64,000 bases of DNA from Halorientalis salina (GCF_005049285.1 NZ_SOSC01000002.1:455159-519158); one strand, 5' to 3'. Shown: positions 9,416-19,565, counted from the stretch's first letter. Program-made: numbers and translations. The notes: generated by a model from the letters alone, not told the origin.

Positions 9416-10125
9416 TCTTCGACCTCCACTTCCTCGTAGGTCGGGTTCAGGACGCGAATGCCCTGTTCTTCGGCCTGCTCCTCGATGGTCTCGCGCTTGC
9501 GTGCGCCGACCTTCGAGGCGATACGGACCGCGTGCGTGTCACCGTCGACGCCCTCGAGGTCGTCCGCGTTGTGCACGCGAACCTCCTCGAAGCCGCTCGG
9601 GTGCCGGCCCCGGACCGCTTTCGGGGACCGGAAGCCCGCTTCGACGGTGTCGCCTTTGCCCTTGATCCCGCGGCGCTGCTTCGAGAGCTGGCCGCGCGGG
9701 CGGCGCCACGACGTCGGCACGCGCTTTTTCTTGTGGTAGTCCTGGCGGTTGAACTGCGGCTTGCTCTCGCTCTTGCGAGCGTTGAGGAGCCGCTGTTCGT
9801 TCTCCGACAGGTCCGGCGTCTTCTCGGTGAGCCCGCGAGCCTGGAGTTCCGTCTCGACTTCTTCTGCCTCGGCTTCGGGCTCTTCGGGGGCTTCCTCTTC
9901 GACTTCCGCTTCGGCTTCCTCGTCGACTTCCAGCCCGCCGACGTCGGCCTTGATCCGGGCCGCCAGCGCGTTGCCGACGCCGTCGACGTTGGCCAGGTCG
10001 TCCTGGCTCGCACCGCGCACGTCGTCGACCGTGTCGTAGCCGGCCTCGCGCAGCGCCTCGGCTTTGGAGTCGCCGACACCGCTGATGTCCGTCAGGTCGT
10101 CGAATTCTTGCTCTTCGTCTGCCAT
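9412..10125 (-). CDS. rpl32e: Ribosomal protein eL32 with N-terminal helix-hairpin-helix extension
   Basis: 237 residues. The L32e domain proper is in the C-terminal part, with [21 protein letters not shown] and the strand [19 protein letters not shown]. Before it lies an extension of about 100 residues found in halophiles: two helix-hairpin-helix units ([17 protein letters not shown] and [18 protein letters not shown], residues 12-65) then a Glu-rich linker. HhH units usually bind DNA or RNA backbone non-specifically. 50S protein; ATGA overlap with L19e, abuts L6. Confidence 0.95.
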   Translation of the reverse strand: MADEEQEFDDLTDISGVGDSKAEALREAGYDTVDDVRGASQDDLANVDGVGNALAARIKADVGGLEVDEEAEAEVEEEAPEEPEAEAEEVETELQARGLTEKTPDLSENEQRLLNARKSESKPQFNRQDYHKKKRVPTSWRRPRGQLSKQRRGIKGKGDTVEAGFRSPKAVRGRHPSGFEEVRVHNADDLEGVDGDTHAVRIASKVGARKRETIEEQAEEQGIRVLNPTYEEVEVEE

Positions 10126-10661
10126 CAGGCCTCACCTCGATTCGGTTTCTGCGTGATGTACACGCCGTCCTGGAACACCCGGACGTCCTTGTCCTTGACG
10201 CGGGTGAGCTGTTCGATGTCGGCGGCGGTCTGCCCCACGGCCTCGATGTCCGAGCCCTGCAGGGAGATCTCCTCGCCGTCGACCGAGACCTCGGTGTCCC
10301 CGTGGATGGGGGCACGCCGGGGCGCTTTCTCGCCCAGGAAGTTCTCGATGACGACCACGCCGTCCTCGACGCGCACCTTCATCGGGAAGTGGGAGTAGAA
10401 GACTTCCATCTCGTACTCCCAGCCCTCTGTCACGCCGTGGAACATGTTCCTGGCGTGGCTCTCGAAGGTGCCGACCGTCGAGTTCGTCTTTGCGTCCGTC
10501 TCCTCGCTCTCGATGACGACCCGTCCGTCCTGGACGGAGACGTCGATGTCCGGATACCAGAGGCGGCGCGACACGCTACCGTTAGGACCCTCGACCGTCA
10601 GGTCGAGATGGTCCATCTCGGCGGTCACGTCCTCCGGAATCTCGAGTTCTACTCGGTTCAT
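10125..10661 (-). CDS. rpl6: Ribosomal protein uL6
   Basis: 178 residues, start [21 protein letters not shown]. Two-fold repeated L6 domain with the conserved segment [15 protein letters not shown] [13 protein letters not shown] and [15 protein letters not shown]. Located at the base of the L7/L12 stalk near the sarcin-ricin loop. One base shared with the L32e start; two bases after S8 stop. Confidence 0.95.
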   Translation of the reverse strand: MNRVELEIPEDVTAEMDHLDLTVEGPNGSVSRRLWYPDIDVSVQDGRVVIESEETDAKTNSTVGTFESHARNMFHGVTEGWEYEMEVFYSHFPMKVRVEDGVVVIENFLGEKAPRRAPIHGDTEVSVDGEEISLQGSDIEAVGQTAADIEQLTRVKDKDVRVFQDGVYITQKPNRGEA

Positions 10662-10663
10662 TG

Positions 10664-11056
10664 TTAGTACACGTACGCGATCACTTGGCCACCGATGCCC
10701 TCCTCGCGGGCCTCGTAGTGGCTCATGATTCCGTGGCTGGTGGTCACGACGAGCGTCCCGTAGTCACGGGCCGGGAGGAACCGCTTCTCCCACTTCTCGA
10801 ACTCGTCCGCGCCCGCCGAATAGCGGGGCTTGACCGGGCCACATTCGTTGATCGCTCCTTTCAGTTCGACCTCGAACCGACCGGCTTTGCCGTCCTCGAC
10901 GAAGCTGAAGCCGTCGATGTACCCGCGGTCGTAGAAGACCTCGAGTACGCTGCCGATCTCGTTGGAGGCGGGCTGTATCGTCTGTTCTAGATGCCCGACG
11001 CTCTCGGCGTTATCGAGCCCCGAAAGCGCGCTGGCGAGTGGGTCGTTTCCTGTCAT
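10664..11056 (-). CDS. rps8: Ribosomal protein uS8
   Basis: 130 residues from the ATG at 11056 ([19 protein letters not shown]), chosen because it overlaps the S14 stop as ATGA and matches the family start; 15 upstream in-frame codons lack similarity. Ends in the conserved [19 protein letters not shown] region. Binds the 16S central domain helix 21. Confidence 0.95.
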   Translation of the reverse strand: MTGNDPLASALSGLDNAESVGHLEQTIQPASNEIGSVLEVFYDRGYIDGFSFVEDGKAGRFEVELKGAINECGPVKPRYSAGADEFEKWEKRFLPARDYGTLVVTTSHGIMSHYEAREEGIGGQVIAYVY

Positions 11057-11262
11057 GAGTACTTCTTGAACCCCATTCCGCGTGCGATCTCTCGGAAGCA
11101 CTGCCGACAGAGCCAGATGTCGTACTTCCCGACAAGACCCTGTTCGCGCCCGCAGCGCTGGCAGGACCGCAGCTGTTCGGTCCGCTTTGCCGTCTGCTCA
11201 CCGGTCGGATCTCGCTCCTCGGCCGCGTCGGCGTCGGGCTCGTCGTGTTCAGTTTCGCTCAT
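11053..11262 (-). CDS. rps14: Ribosomal protein uS14, zinc-binding type
   Basis: 69 residues. Carries the C-x2-C...C-x2-C zinc ribbon [20 protein letters not shown]2-C and the C-terminal [13 protein letters not shown] typical of archaeal/eukaryotic S14/S29. The first 25 residues are an acidic halophile extension. ATGA overlaps with both L5 and S8. Confidence 0.95.
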   Translation of the reverse strand: MSETEHDEPDADAAEERDPTGEQTAKRTEQLRSCQRCGREQGLVGKYDIWLCRQCFREIARGMGFKKYS

Positions 11263-11792
11263 TCGTTCACCTCAACGTCGAACGTCGACCTGACGAACGC
11301 GACCGCGTCGTCAGGGTTGAGTCGGTGGTTCGACGGAATCGATCGCGAGGCCTTGTCGCGCTTGGCCACGCGGTAGCCTGGTCGCACCAGGTTGACGGTG
11401 ACGTCCAGCCCGTAGATTCCGATGTTCGGGTCGTACTCCTGGCTCGGGAAGTCGGTGTGTTCCTCGACCCCGAAGCTGAAGTTGCCCGTGTCGTCGAACT
11501 GCTTCGCGTCGAGTTCGACCAGCGGGAGCGCCGTCTCCAGGAACTCCTCGGCCTCGTCGTCCCGCAGCGTGACTTTCGCACCGATGGGGTCACCCTGCCG
11601 GATGTTGAACTCGCCGATGGTCTCCTTGGCCGTGGTCCGCACCGACTGCTGGTCGGTGATCTCCTCGATGATGTCCTCGGCGTTGCCCAGTTCGCGACCA
11701 CCCTGGCCGATGCCCATGTGGACGACGACCTTCTCGATGCGCGGTTCGCGCATCTCGTGGAAGTCCGCACTGGATTCGCTATCCGAGCTCAT
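11259..11792 (-). CDS. rpl5: Ribosomal protein uL5
   Basis: 177 residues, start [22 protein letters not shown]. Contains the L5 signature region ([35 protein letters not shown]). 5S-rRNA-binding protein of the central protuberance. ATGA overlaps at both ends. Confidence 0.95.
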   Translation of the reverse strand: MSSDSESSADFHEMREPRIEKVVVHMGIGQGGRELGNAEDIIEEITDQQSVRTTAKETIGEFNIRQGDPIGAKVTLRDDEAEEFLETALPLVELDAKQFDDTGNFSFGVEEHTDFPSQEYDPNIGIYGLDVTVNLVRPGYRVAKRDKASRSIPSNHRLNPDDAVAFVRSTFDVEVNE

Positions 11793-12493
11793 TCGTCATC
11801 ACCCGTGAAGTTCTCGTCGATGACGACGACGTACTCTTCGACCGTCTCGAAGCCGTCGCCGTCGTCCTGCTCGACGAGCACGTTGTTCGAGGAACTGCCA
11901 GGCGTGACCTGGATCTCCTCGATCGTGCCGATCTCACCGGAGTGAGCACCGTCGACAGCCGTCACGAGTGCGCCTTCCTCGTAGGGGAAGTGCGCGACGA
12001 TCTCCTCGCCGTCGTTCGAGACGACGATGGAGTCGTCACCGCTGTACTCGCTGGCGTCCTCGACGACGAGCGTCTCGCCGTCGTGGAGCGTCAGCTGGAC
12101 GTCGCCACCGGTGATGTGCTGTTTGTTGACGATCTTCCCGAGCTTGCTCCCTGCGGAATCCTCGTCGATGGCGGTCAGCGCCAGCCGACCACCGTCGCCG
12201 GGGAACACGCGGTAGTACTCGTCGCGCTCGGTGAAGGCCATGATGTCGAACATCCCGACCGGACGCTCCTCGTCGGAGACCGCTTTCCCGTTGATCAGGA
12301 CGTTGTCCTGGTTGAGGGCGTAGCGCGCCTCCTTTCGGTTGTCGACGTAGCCGAGCACGTCCCGCAGGACGATGAGCAGGGGAACCCCTGCCTCGCCGTG
12401 CGGACCGGCGTCGGCCTTGACGGTGAACGTCTCGGTCTTGCGTTCGACCGGCCAGCTGTTGGGAACCGACAGTCGCTTCTGATGTTTCGTCAT
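11789..12493 (-). CDS. rps4e: Ribosomal protein eS4
   Basis: 234 residues, archaeal/eukaryotic S4e. N-terminal [19 protein letters not shown], an S4-like RNA-binding domain (residues 40-85, [26 protein letters not shown]) and a C-terminal KOW motif ([18 protein letters not shown]). 30S component. ATGA overlap with L24 and L5. Confidence 0.96.
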   Translation of the reverse strand: MTKHQKRLSVPNSWPVERKTETFTVKADAGPHGEAGVPLLIVLRDVLGYVDNRKEARYALNQDNVLINGKAVSDEERPVGMFDIMAFTERDEYYRVFPGDGGRLALTAIDEDSAGSKLGKIVNKQHITGGDVQLTLHDGETLVVEDASEYSGDDSIVVSNDGEEIVAHFPYEEGALVTAVDGAHSGEIGTIEEIQVTPGSSSNNVLVEQDDGDGFETVEEYVVVIDENFTGDDE

Positions 12494-12852
12494 GCGCTAT
12501 CCTCCTCGGATTCGAGTCGTTCCGTGCGCACCTCGTCTTCGAGGTTGAGGTCGGTCACCCGCAGGTTGCTGGAGTCCAGCGGCCGCGGCACTTCCTCGCC
12601 GTCGGCTTTCTCCTGGGTGATCTCTTCGACGTGGACGACGCTTTCGCGCAGGTCGACGGCGATAACCTCGCCCTCCTCGCCTGCGAAGTCGCCACGCATG
12701 ACCTCGACCGTGTCGCCCTGGTTGACGCGAACGTTCCGCTGGCCGTACTCCTCGCGGAGCCCGTCGGCCAGCGTCGCGCGAACCTCCGACTGCTTCTCGT
12801 GCAGCGGGGCGCGTTCGGTCTGGGTACGCTGTTTGGATGGTTGCCGTGTCAT
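12490..12852 (-). CDS. rpl24: Ribosomal protein uL24
   Basis: 120 residues. KOW motif [21 protein letters not shown] in the centre, and N-terminal [13 protein letters not shown] typical of archaeal L24/L26. One of the first proteins to bind 23S rRNA in assembly. ATGA overlaps with L14 and S4e. Confidence 0.95.
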   Translation of the reverse strand: MTRQPSKQRTQTERAPLHEKQSEVRATLADGLREEYGQRNVRVNQGDTVEVMRGDFAGEEGEVIAVDLRESVVHVEEITQEKADGEEVPRPLDSSNLRVTDLNLEDEVRTERLESEEDSA

Positions 12853-13247
12853 ACTATCATCGTCGCCGTGCTCGCGATCGCACCGAAGCGCTCTGCGACC
12901 TCACGAGCGATGGGACCCTTGATCTCGGTCCCGCGTGCTTCCTCGTTCTCGTCGATGATGACCGCCGCGTTGTCCTCGTATTTGACGCGGGTGCCGTCCG
13001 GCCGGCGGATCGGCTTCCGCTGGCGGATGATCACCGCTTCGAGCACCTGGCGACGCATCTCCGGCGTCCCCTTGGTGACCGAGACGGTGATCTTGTCCCC
13101 GAGACCCGCCTTCGGATGGCGGTTCTTCGTCCCGGAGTATCCCGAGATGGAAATCACCTTCACCTCGCGTGCGCCCGTGTTGTCGGCGCACGTGAGCAGT
13201 GATCCCTTCTCCAGACCCTGGGTGACGTCAGCACCGAGTGCTTCCAT
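12849..13247 (-). CDS. rpl14: Ribosomal protein uL14
   Basis: 132 residues. Signature strands [19 protein letters not shown] and [23 protein letters not shown]. Sits at the subunit interface contacting 16S h14 and L19e. Start shares one base with the S17 stop codon; end overlaps L24 by ATGA. Confidence 0.96.
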   Translation of the reverse strand: MEALGADVTQGLEKGSLLTCADNTGAREVKVISISGYSGTKNRHPKAGLGDKITVSVTKGTPEMRRQVLEAVIIRQRKPIRRPDGTRVKYEDNAAVIIDENEEARGTEIKGPIAREVAERFGAIASTATMIV

Positions 13248-13612
13248 CAGTCGTCACCTCCGGCGTCGGCAGCCGCGACTTCGGTCGGGTCCGCTTCGGC
13301 CACGCGTTCCACGACGACGTGGGATTTGGTCTTCGAGAGCGGTCGTGTCTCTGCGATACGAACCGTGTCGCCGACCTGCAACTCCATGCAGGGCGATGCG
13401 TGTGCGGGCACCCGGGACCGGCGTTTCATAAACCGGTCGTACTTGGGCACCTTCACGTCGTACTCGCGTTCGACGATCACGGTCTTGTCCATGTCTGTGG
13501 AGGCGACCTCTCCTTCGAGCGTCTGCCCACGCACGCTGAGCGTGCCGTGGAACGGGCAGTTCTCGTCGGAGCAGGCCTCCTCCGGCTCTGCTACGTTAAG
13601 TCCTAGCGCCAT
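13247..13612 (-). CDS. rps17: Ribosomal protein uS17
   Basis: 121 residues, start [21 protein letters not shown]-fold S17 with [18 protein letters not shown] and the conserved RVPAHASPC region; the N-terminal [10 protein letters not shown] is an archaeal feature. Early-assembly 30S protein. Its start codon lies 10 bp inside the 3' end of the rnp1 gene. Confidence 0.95.
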   Translation of the reverse strand: MALGLNVAEPEEACSDENCPFHGTLSVRGQTLEGEVASTDMDKTVIVEREYDVKVPKYDRFMKRRSRVPAHASPCMELQVGDTVRIAETRPLSKTKSHVVVERVAEADPTEVAAADAGGDD

Positions 13613-13908
13613 TTCGAATCACCTGTTCGTTCCGTGCGTCTGGCCGGCCGCGAGCAGAGTCGCTCGCCCTCGACGGTGACGACCCGCGTGTCGCCCCCCG
13701 GGATATCGAACTCGAACGTCGCGTCGGCCTTCGGCACCTGCAACACCCGCTCTGTCCCCGACACAGACCCCTCTATCGAGAGGGTCCGCGTCGTCTCCAT
13801 GACGACCTCGCCGGCGATACCGACGAGGTCCGGGTTCGACGCGGCGGCCACCCGTACCGGGAGGCCGATGAGTTCGTGTCGCGGCAGTGTTTCGGGTGTC
13901 AGTGGCAT
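13603..13908 (-). CDS. rnp1: Ribonuclease P protein component 1 (Rpp29/Pop4 homologue)
   Basis: 101 residues from the ATG at 13908 ([20 protein letters not shown]); further in-frame codons upstream lack family character and lie inside L29. Compact Sm-like barrel: [29 protein letters not shown], then EGDRL-like [15 protein letters not shown] at the C-terminus. It is a protein subunit of archaeal RNase P, which removes 5' leaders from pre-tRNA. Its place between L29 and S17 is conserved in archaea and couples tRNA processing to ribosome synthesis. Overlaps S17 by 10 bp. Confidence 0.93.
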   Translation of the reverse strand: MPLTPETLPRHELIGLPVRVAAASNPDLVGIAGEVVMETTRTLSIEGSVSGTERVLQVPKADATFEFDIPGGDTRVVTVEGERLCSRPARRTERTGDSKWR

Positions 13909-13912
13909 CTGT

Positions 13913-14122
13913 TTACTCCTCAAAGTCGCCTTCTTCGCCCTGAATCGTCTTGATCCGGGCGATCGCTTTCCGAATCTCCTTGATGCGCCCCGGATCCTCC
14001 GGCGCGCCACCTGCAGCCTGGACGGCGTTGGCGTTCAGGAGCTCCGTCTCGAGGTCCTCCAGTTCTGCCTCCCGCTCGGGCGGCGTCATGTCCCGGATTT
14101 CCTCAGGGTGGAGGATCGTCAT
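13913..14122 (-). CDS. rpl29: Ribosomal protein uL29
   Basis: 69 residues, two-helix coiled-coil fold with the L29 signature in [16 protein letters not shown]. Located near the peptide exit tunnel, part of the SRP/trigger-factor-like docking region. ATGA overlap with S3 upstream, four bases before rnp1. Confidence 0.94.
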   Translation of the reverse strand: MTILHPEEIRDMTPPEREAELEDLETELLNANAVQAAGGAPEDPGRIKEIRKAIARIKTIQGEEGDFEE

Positions 14123-15048
14123 TCCTCACCCTCCTCGTCAGCCTCGTCGGCTTCCTCGTCCATCTCCTCGACGAGTTCCTCGGCTTCCGCCTCGGTCTCC
14201 TCGTCGACTTCCGACTCGATGGCCTCGTCGAGTTCGTCGATGTCGACGTCCTCGGGCTCCTCTTCGGGAACCTCGACGTCCTCCTCGACGATCTCCTCCT
14301 CAACGACTTCCTCGTCGGCCTCGTCGGCCTCGGGTTCGGCTGCCTCGTCGGCTGCTTCGTCCGGTTCGGCCGCGTCGGCCGCCTCGGGTTCGCCTTCGAG
14401 CAGTTCCTCGACGCCTTCCTCGGAGACGTCCGCGACGTAGTCTTCGACGTCCTCGTCCTCGTAGATCTCGAAGTCGTCGGGGAGCTTGGCGTTCGGCGGG
14501 ATGATCTTCACGTCGACACCGATCGTGCCGAGCTTCATCACCGCGACGCCCTGGCCGTGGTCGACGATCGTCTCGGCGGGTTCACCGTTGTGCTTGATGT
14601 AGCCACGGTTGAACTTCTCCACGCGTGAGCGCGCACCCGTGACCTTCCCGCTGAGGACGATTTCGGCGCCGAGCGCGCCGGCTTCCATGATCCGGTCGAT
14701 CGTCGTGTGACCGGCTTTGCGGAAGTACCAGCCGCGTTCGAGCGCGTTGGCCAGGCGGTCGGCGACGATCCGGGCGTTCAGGTCCGGCTCCTCGACCTCC
14801 TGGACGTCGATCTGGGGGTCTTCGAGGTTGAACCGCTCCTCGAGCTGGGTCGTGACCTTCCGGATGTTCTTCCCGCCCTTGCCGATGACCATCCCTGGCT
14901 TCTCGGCTTTGAGCACGATCTGGGTCCCCATCGGGGTCTTGGCGACGTCCATGCCGCCGTAGCCCGCTCGACCGAGTTCCTCTGCGAAGAACTCGTCGAT
15001 CTGGGTCCGCTGCAGACCGTCCTCGATGAACTGGTGTTCGTCGGCCAT
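14119..15048 (-). CDS. rps3: Ribosomal protein uS3 with long acidic C-terminal tail
   Basis: 309 residues. N-terminal type-2 KH domain with the GxxG loop [15 protein letters not shown] (residues 52-66), then the S3 C-terminal domain ending [21 protein letters not shown] around residue 200. The last ~100 residues are low-complexity and over half Asp/Glu, broken by Ala/Val, with repeats such as [15 protein letters not shown]3 lies at the mRNA entry of the 30S subunit. The tail is far longer than in bacteria and typical of halophiles. Confidence 0.95.
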   Translation of the reverse strand: MADEHQFIEDGLQRTQIDEFFAEELGRAGYGGMDVAKTPMGTQIVLKAEKPGMVIGKGGKNIRKVTTQLEERFNLEDPQIDVQEVEEPDLNARIVADRLANALERGWYFRKAGHTTIDRIMEAGALGAEIVLSGKVTGARSRVEKFNRGYIKHNGEPAETIVDHGQGVAVMKLGTIGVDVKIIPPNAKLPDDFEIYEDEDVEDYVADVSEEGVEELLEGEPEAADAAEPDEAADEAAEPEADEADEEVVEEEIVEEDVEVPEEEPEDVDIDELDEAIESEVDEETEAEAEELVEEMDEEADEADEEGEE

Positions 15049-15515
15049 CAGTTCTCAGCCTCCTGCTCCTGCAGGATCAGTTCGACGTCGACCTCCGGGG
15101 AGTTCCACGCCGTCGCCCGCCCCATCGCGCGGGGCTTGCGACCGGGCGTCTCGCCGACCTTGTGGGCGGCGACGTGCAGGATCTCCATGGATTCGCCGTC
15201 GAATCCCTGGTTGTCGGCGTTCCCGACTGCGTTCTCCAGCAGGTCGAGGAAGGCCTCGCTGGCCTTCTCCGGGAAGCGACCGGCGTCCCAGCCGTCGATG
15301 TCGTTGCGGTGACCGACGCCCGAGTTGTGAGATTTGAAAGGGACCGATTTGTTGCCCTCGATAACCTCCTCGAGGTAGTCGACAGCCGCGCCGGCTGTCT
15401 TGCCCTTGATCTCCCGGGCGATGGCCTTGCTGTGCTTGTGGCTCATCTGCCGTTCCCGAAGCATGGCTTTCGCCGTGGTGTCCGGGTCCGGGTCGATTGA
15501 GTAGCTGATTCCCAT
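15048..15515 (-). CDS. rpl22: Ribosomal protein uL22
   Basis: 155 residues, start MGISYSIDPDPDTTAKAMLRERQ. Conserved archaeal segments include NSGVGHRNDIDGWDAGRFPEKA and the hairpin loop region GRKPRAMGRATAWNSPEVDVE that lines the exit tunnel. Shares one base with S3; three bases after S19. Confidence 0.95.
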   Translation of the reverse strand: MGISYSIDPDPDTTAKAMLRERQMSHKHSKAIAREIKGKTAGAAVDYLEEVIEGNKSVPFKSHNSGVGHRNDIDGWDAGRFPEKASEAFLDLLENAVGNADNQGFDGESMEILHVAAHKVGETPGRKPRAMGRATAWNSPEVDVELILQEQEAEN

Positions 15516-15518
15516 GTG

Positions 15519-15941
15519 TTACTTGAGTGGCACGAACTTGGAGGAGCGGGTCGCCCCGATCCCGGCCTGTCCGTGCTCGACGCTTGTCCGCGTGAGCTGG
15601 AACTCGCCGAGGTAGTGGCCCAGCATCTCCGGCTCTACCTTGACGCGCTCGAAGCTCTGGCCGTTGTGGACCGCGAAGGTGAGGTCGACCATTTCCGGCA
15701 CGATCGGCATGTCGCGCAGATGCGTGCGGATCGGATCGTTGGCCGTCTCCTCCTCACCGGCTTCGCGAGCCTCCTCGAGCAGTTGTTCTTTCTCGTAGGA
15801 CAGGCCGCGCTCGATGCTTCGCCGCTGTCGAGCGGGGAGCAGTTCCGCGACTTCCTCGAGATCCATCGCCTGCAACTCGTCTAGCGTGTGGCCACGGAAG
15901 GAGAACTCCCCCTCGTGACCGATCTGGTATTCGGAACTCAT
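15519..15941 (-). CDS. rps19: Ribosomal protein uS19
   Basis: 140 residues. Contains [23 protein letters not shown], the [13 protein letters not shown] motif and C-terminal [14 protein letters not shown] typical of S19/S15e. 30S head protein. ATGA-type 4-bp overlap with L2. Confidence 0.95.
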   Translation of the reverse strand: MSSEYQIGHEGEFSFRGHTLDELQAMDLEEVAELLPARQRRSIERGLSYEKEQLLEEAREAGEEETANDPIRTHLRDMPIVPEMVDLTFAVHNGQSFERVKVEPEMLGHYLGEFQLTRTSVEHGQAGIGATRSSKFVPLK

Positions 15942-16669
15942 TGGTTACCACCCTTTCCGCCGCGGCCGGTCTTCCGGGAACTGATGTCCCCGACCTTCCG
16001 GCCCGGCGGCGCGTTCCGCGAGATGGACTTGGGTTTGCCCGGGTGCTGGCGACCGCCACCACCGAACGGGTGGTCGACGGCGTTCATCGCCACACCGCGA
16101 ACGTTCGGCCACTTCGTCCCGCGGGCTTTCATCTTGTGGTGCTTGTTCCCGGCTTTGACGAACGGCTTCTCGGTCCGGCCACCGCCGGCGACCACGCCGA
16201 TCGTGGCGCGACAGTCCGGATCGAGTCGCTTCATCTCACCGCTCGGCAGCTTCACGACCGCGACCTTGCGGTCGTGGGTCAGAAGCTGGGCGGAGACGCC
16301 CGACGCGCGGGCGAACTTCCCACCGTCTCCGGGGTTGGCCTCGACGTTACAGACCGGGACACCTTCCGGGATCTCGGCCAGGGGCATCGTGTTGCCCGGC
16401 GCGATCTCCGCGGAGATGCCGACCTGGATCTCGTCGCCCAGGCCGATGCCTTCGGGCGCGAGGACGAGACGCTGGTCGCCGTCCTCGAACTCGATGGCCG
16501 CGACTGGTGCGCTGCGGGCCGGGTCGTGCTCGATGTCGACGACCGTGCCCGAGACCGTGTCTTTGTCTTCGAGCTTGCGATGCGACAGGTCCGCCTTGTA
16601 GCGGTGCGACGGGGCCCGAAAGGTCGGGCCACCGCGACCGCGTCGTTGTCCCTGAATTCGTCGTCCCAT
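15938..16669 (-). CDS. rpl2: Ribosomal protein uL2
   Basis: 243 residues from the ATG at 16669 ([30 protein letters not shown] archaeal start); the frame remains open upstream inside L23 but without similarity. Conserved peptidyl-transferase-proximal segment [21 protein letters not shown] near the C-terminus with the essential histidine. Binds 23S domain IV. Confidence 0.96.
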   Translation of the reverse strand: MGRRIQGQRRGRGGPTFRAPSHRYKADLSHRKLEDKDTVSGTVVDIEHDPARSAPVAAIEFEDGDQRLVLAPEGIGLGDEIQVGISAEIAPGNTMPLAEIPEGVPVCNVEANPGDGGKFARASGVSAQLLTHDRKVAVVKLPSGEMKRLDPDCRATIGVVAGGGRTEKPFVKAGNKHHKMKARGTKWPNVRGVAMNAVDHPFGGGGRQHPGKPKSISRNAPPGRKVGDISSRKTGRGGKGGNQ

Positions 16670-16671
16670 GA

Positions 16672-16926
16672 TCAGAACACCCCGATCCTGGAGGCGATCT
16701 CCTCGGCGTCGTCGTCGGGCGAGAGCTTCACCGTCGCCTTCTTGTTGCCCTTCATCGTGACCATCGTGTTCACGTTCACGACACCGACCTCGAACTGGCT
16801 CTCGATGGCCTCGGCGATATCGCCTTTCGAGGCGTCCGCGTCGACGATGAACTCCAGCTTGTTCTCGAAGTCCATCTTGTTCATGGCCTTCTCCGTCACG
16901 TGGGGGTGGCGGAGTACCGAACTCAT
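16672..16926 (-). CDS. rpl23: Ribosomal protein uL23
   Basis: 84 residues: MSSVLRHPHVTEKAMNKMD, then the NKLEFIVDADASKGDIAEAIE strand-helix pair. Small archaeal form at the exit tunnel, docking site for SRP. ATGA overlap with L4; two bases before L2. Confidence 0.95.
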   Translation of the reverse strand: MSSVLRHPHVTEKAMNKMDFENKLEFIVDADASKGDIAEAIESQFEVGVVNVNTMVTMKGNKKATVKLSPDDDAEEIASRIGVF

Positions 16927-17666
16927 CGCTCGGCCACCTCCTCGACGGCGCTTTCGGTCCAGACGGTGAGGCGACCGGCTTCGCCACCGGGCGCGAGGTC
17001 CTCGGCGTTGACCTCTCGGGCCGTCGTCACGGTTGCGCCCGCGAGGTTGCGGGCCGCACGCGAGGGTTCCTCGCTCGTGACGAACAGGATCGAAGAGGGA
17101 CGGCGGTACTTGCGTCCGCGCGTCTTCCCCTGTCCGGCCTTGATCTTCTTGTCCTCGGCGCGCTCGATGTCGGCGTCGATGCCGAGCGCTTCGAGCACGT
17201 CGACGACTTCCTGGGTCTTGACCAGGTCCTCGAACTCGTCTGCGACGACCAGGGGCAGGTCGAGGTCGTCCTCGAACTGGTGGCCCCGGTCGGCGACGAG
17301 CTCGGCGTCCGTGGTGGCCGCGATGGCCGACCGGGCCGCGAGCTTGCGCTCCTTGTCGTTGATGGTCTTCGAGCGATCCTTCTCGGACTTCGGCGGGTGG
17401 GCCGGACGCCCACCGACGGTCTGGGGGACGCGGCGACCCTTCCCACCGTTACGGGGAACGTGAGCCATGCCGCGGCCGGACCCGAACGACTCGGCCGGGG
17501 TTCGCAGCCCGGCGTACTCGTCGCTGCCGTAGTCCTGTTTCCGGTTTGCCTGTGCGGCGACGACCGCCTGCCGGATCAGATCCGGCCGGACCGTCGTCTC
17601 GAAGACGGCAGGCAGTTCCTGCTCGCCGTCCTCGTCGCCGTCCAGGCTGTACACTGTCGCGTTCAT
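16923..17666 (-). CDS. rpl4: Ribosomal protein uL4
   Basis: 247 residues, archaeal L4/L1e with the internal loop SFGSGRGMAHVPRNGGKGRRVPQ that reaches the exit tunnel, and a Rossmann-like body. Start MNATVYSLDGDEDGEQELP. ATGA overlaps with L3 and L23. Confidence 0.95.
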   Translation of the reverse strand: MNATVYSLDGDEDGEQELPAVFETTVRPDLIRQAVVAAQANRKQDYGSDEYAGLRTPAESFGSGRGMAHVPRNGGKGRRVPQTVGGRPAHPPKSEKDRSKTINDKERKLAARSAIAATTDAELVADRGHQFEDDLDLPLVVADEFEDLVKTQEVVDVLEALGIDADIERAEDKKIKAGQGKTRGRKYRRPSSILFVTSEEPSRAARNLAGATVTTAREVNAEDLAPGGEAGRLTVWTESAVEEVAER

Positions 17667-18679
17667 CCTTGGTTAGACTCCGTGGAGACGTAGCGCACCT
17701 CGGGATCGAGGCGCGGCTGGTCGTTCGGCCGTACCGCCGGCCGGAAGCGCAGGAGGCGCTTGTCCGGGCCGGGCAGCGAGCCCTTCACCAGCGTGTACGG
17801 ACCGTCGACCTCGCCGTAGTTGACGAAGCCGCCGTCGACCGTCGGCTCGTCGCCGTCGCCGAGGTCGATCAGGCGCTTGTTGAGTTCCGTCCGCTGGTGG
17901 TAGCCCATCTGCCCCTGCTGGGGCACGGTCGAGCGCACGCGGGAGGGGTTCCACGGGCCGAGGTTACCGATTCGGCGCCGCCAGCCCTGCCGGGCGTGTT
18001 TGCCTTTCCGCTTCTGGACGCCCCATCGCTTGACGGGACCCTGCGTCCCCTTGCCTTTCGTGATACCGGAGACGTCCATGTACTCGCCGGATCGGAACAC
18101 GTCGGTCATGGCGTGTTCGCCGCCCTCTCCGACCAGTTCGAGGCCGAAGTCGACGCGCTCTTCGAGCGAGCCACCGCCGACGCGTGTCTCCATCACGTCG
18201 GGCTTTTTCTTCGGGACGCTCTCGACGTCGCTCGGGACCGTGTGCGTGATGACGCGCACGTCCGCGAGTCGACCCTCTTCGAGAGCCGTCCGTACCTGTT
18301 CTTCAGCGTCCCCGACAGCGCCGTCCTCGGGCAGGTCCAGGGTCCGGTCGAGCTCCGGGTGGAACTCGTCGGTCCAGACCTCCGTGAGCGGTCGCATGCC
18401 GTAGGGCGTGTCTTCGTAGGCGCGCAGGGCGACCGCGCGCATCGGCGGCGTCTCGACGACTGTGACGGGAACGGTCTCCTCCATCCCCTCGCGCGGGGAG
18501 TCGGGTTCGTCGTTGATCATCACGACGTGGGTCATGCCGGCCTTGTACCCGGCGAAACCCTGGAGACCCGGCTGTCCGTCGTCGTCCGGCCAGGTGTTGA
18601 ATCGCGGCACCTCGCCAGCCGCACGACTGCGCGGGCCGAAGCCCAGCGAGCCTTTGCGTGGTCTGCTTGGTTGTGGCAT
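17663..18679 (-). CDS. rpl3: Ribosomal protein uL3
   Basis: 338 residues from the ATG at 18679 (MPQPSRPRKGSLGFGPRSRA), the archaeal family start; 44 in-frame codons upstream belong to the neighbouring gene region. Signature segments: GFAGYKAGMTHVV, DVSGITKGKGTQGPVKRWG and RRIGNLGPWNPSRVRSTVPQ. It approaches the peptidyl-transferase centre. Second gene of the operon, seven bases after the methyltransferase stop. Confidence 0.96.
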   Translation of the reverse strand: MPQPSRPRKGSLGFGPRSRAAGEVPRFNTWPDDDGQPGLQGFAGYKAGMTHVVMINDEPDSPREGMEETVPVTVVETPPMRAVALRAYEDTPYGMRPLTEVWTDEFHPELDRTLDLPEDGAVGDAEEQVRTALEEGRLADVRVITHTVPSDVESVPKKKPDVMETRVGGGSLEERVDFGLELVGEGGEHAMTDVFRSGEYMDVSGITKGKGTQGPVKRWGVQKRKGKHARQGWRRRIGNLGPWNPSRVRSTVPQQGQMGYHQRTELNKRLIDLGDGDEPTVDGGFVNYGEVDGPYTLVKGSLPGPDKRLLRFRPAVRPNDQPRLDPEVRYVSTESNQG

Positions 18680-18686
18680 CGTTTGT

Positions 18687-19565
18687 TCACTCCGTGAGTG
18701 AGAGGCAGGCGAGCACGGCGAACATCGCTTCTTCCGTTCGCACGACCTCGCTGCCCTGATTCGGAACCGCGTCAAGCCAGAGGTCGAACCGGGATCCATC
18801 CGGTTCGTCACTGTAAGCCGCTTCGTCGGCCACGACCTCCTCGGAACCCCCCGACGGTACGTCGGCGGGATCGAATCCGAGCATTTCCGGCAGTCCGCGC
18901 TCGGGCGACCCGAACGCGACCGTCATACCGCGTGTACCCGTCTCGGCGACGATGTCGCCCAGTCGGTCGACACTCAGCGCTTCGCCGTGCCGCGATGTGG
19001 CAACGGTTACGCCGGCGTCGTCACGCGAGAGTTCCGTCGAGAGGTCCGAAGCGATCACGTCGTACCCCGGTGGGGATTTATCGACGAGTTTCGCTCGGAC
19101 CGGCCGTCGCGAAGAGACCCTGATGGTTACGCGTTCCCCCTCGCCCACGTCCATACCGTCTGGAACGGGGAGGGAGACCGGGTGTTGCAGTCCGCAATTG
19201 ACCCGAACGCGCGCCTCAGATCCGACCTCGGTCACGATTCCCTGTCTTAACGACCCCGATTCGTCCGAACCGGAGCCGGTCCGTGGTGCGGTATGGAGCG
19301 GCGGCATGACACCGACGTACTCCAGTTCGTCCCGCTTGCCCCACGCCTCCTTTCGGAGGTACGGCGGCGTCGCGGCGTACCGCAGCACGGTTTCGACGAA
19401 CCCGCCACCCCACCGGCCCTCCGCCCCGCGATCGGGGAAGACGACCAGGCGATCGACCCGGAACACCGTCGCCGCGCGGGCGACGTAACCGAGTTTACGA
19501 GTTGCCTCGCGTTTGTCCTCGGCTTCCCGGGTCAGCGATGACGGCACGAGTACGCTGACTGTCAT
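18687..19565 (-). CDS. Putative SPOUT-family RNA methyltransferase (Methyltrn_RNA_3 type)
   Basis: 292 residues from the ATG at 19565 (MTVSVLVPSSLTREAEDKRE); a GTG at 19586 would add seven residues. The body matches the archaeal/eukaryotic putative RNA methyltransferase family upstream of L3: N-terminal strand, KLGYVARAATVFRVDRLVVFPD, an inserted OB-like segment (residues 100-170, GIVTEVGSEARVRVNCGLQHPVSLPVP), then the SPOUT knot region VAFGSPERGLPEMLGF and LDAVPNQGSEVVRTEEAMFAVL. The substrate base is not evident; family members are thought to methylate rRNA. It heads the ribosomal operon behind a strong TATA-like box. Confidence 0.85.
   Translation of the reverse strand: MTVSVLVPSSLTREAEDKREATRKLGYVARAATVFRVDRLVVFPDRGAEGRWGGGFVETVLRYAATPPYLRKEAWGKRDELEYVGVMPPLHTAPRTGSGSDESGSLRQGIVTEVGSEARVRVNCGLQHPVSLPVPDGMDVGEGERVTIRVSSRRPVRAKLVDKSPPGYDVIASDLSTELSRDDAGVTVATSRHGEALSVDRLGDIVAETGTRGMTVAFGSPERGLPEMLGFDPADVPSGGSEEVVADEAAYSDEPDGSRFDLWLDAVPNQGSEVVRTEEAMFAVLACLSLTE

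Noticed and set aside
13908..14010. N-terminal basic extension of RNase P component 1
   Set aside because: The 34 extra codons lie inside L29 on the same strand and do not match the family, so the ATG at 13908 was preferred.
14119..14440. Asp/Glu repeat region at the S3 3' end as a DNA tandem repeat
   Set aside because: It is a low-complexity acidic tail of S3 normal for halophiles; the codons vary and there is no exact DNA period.
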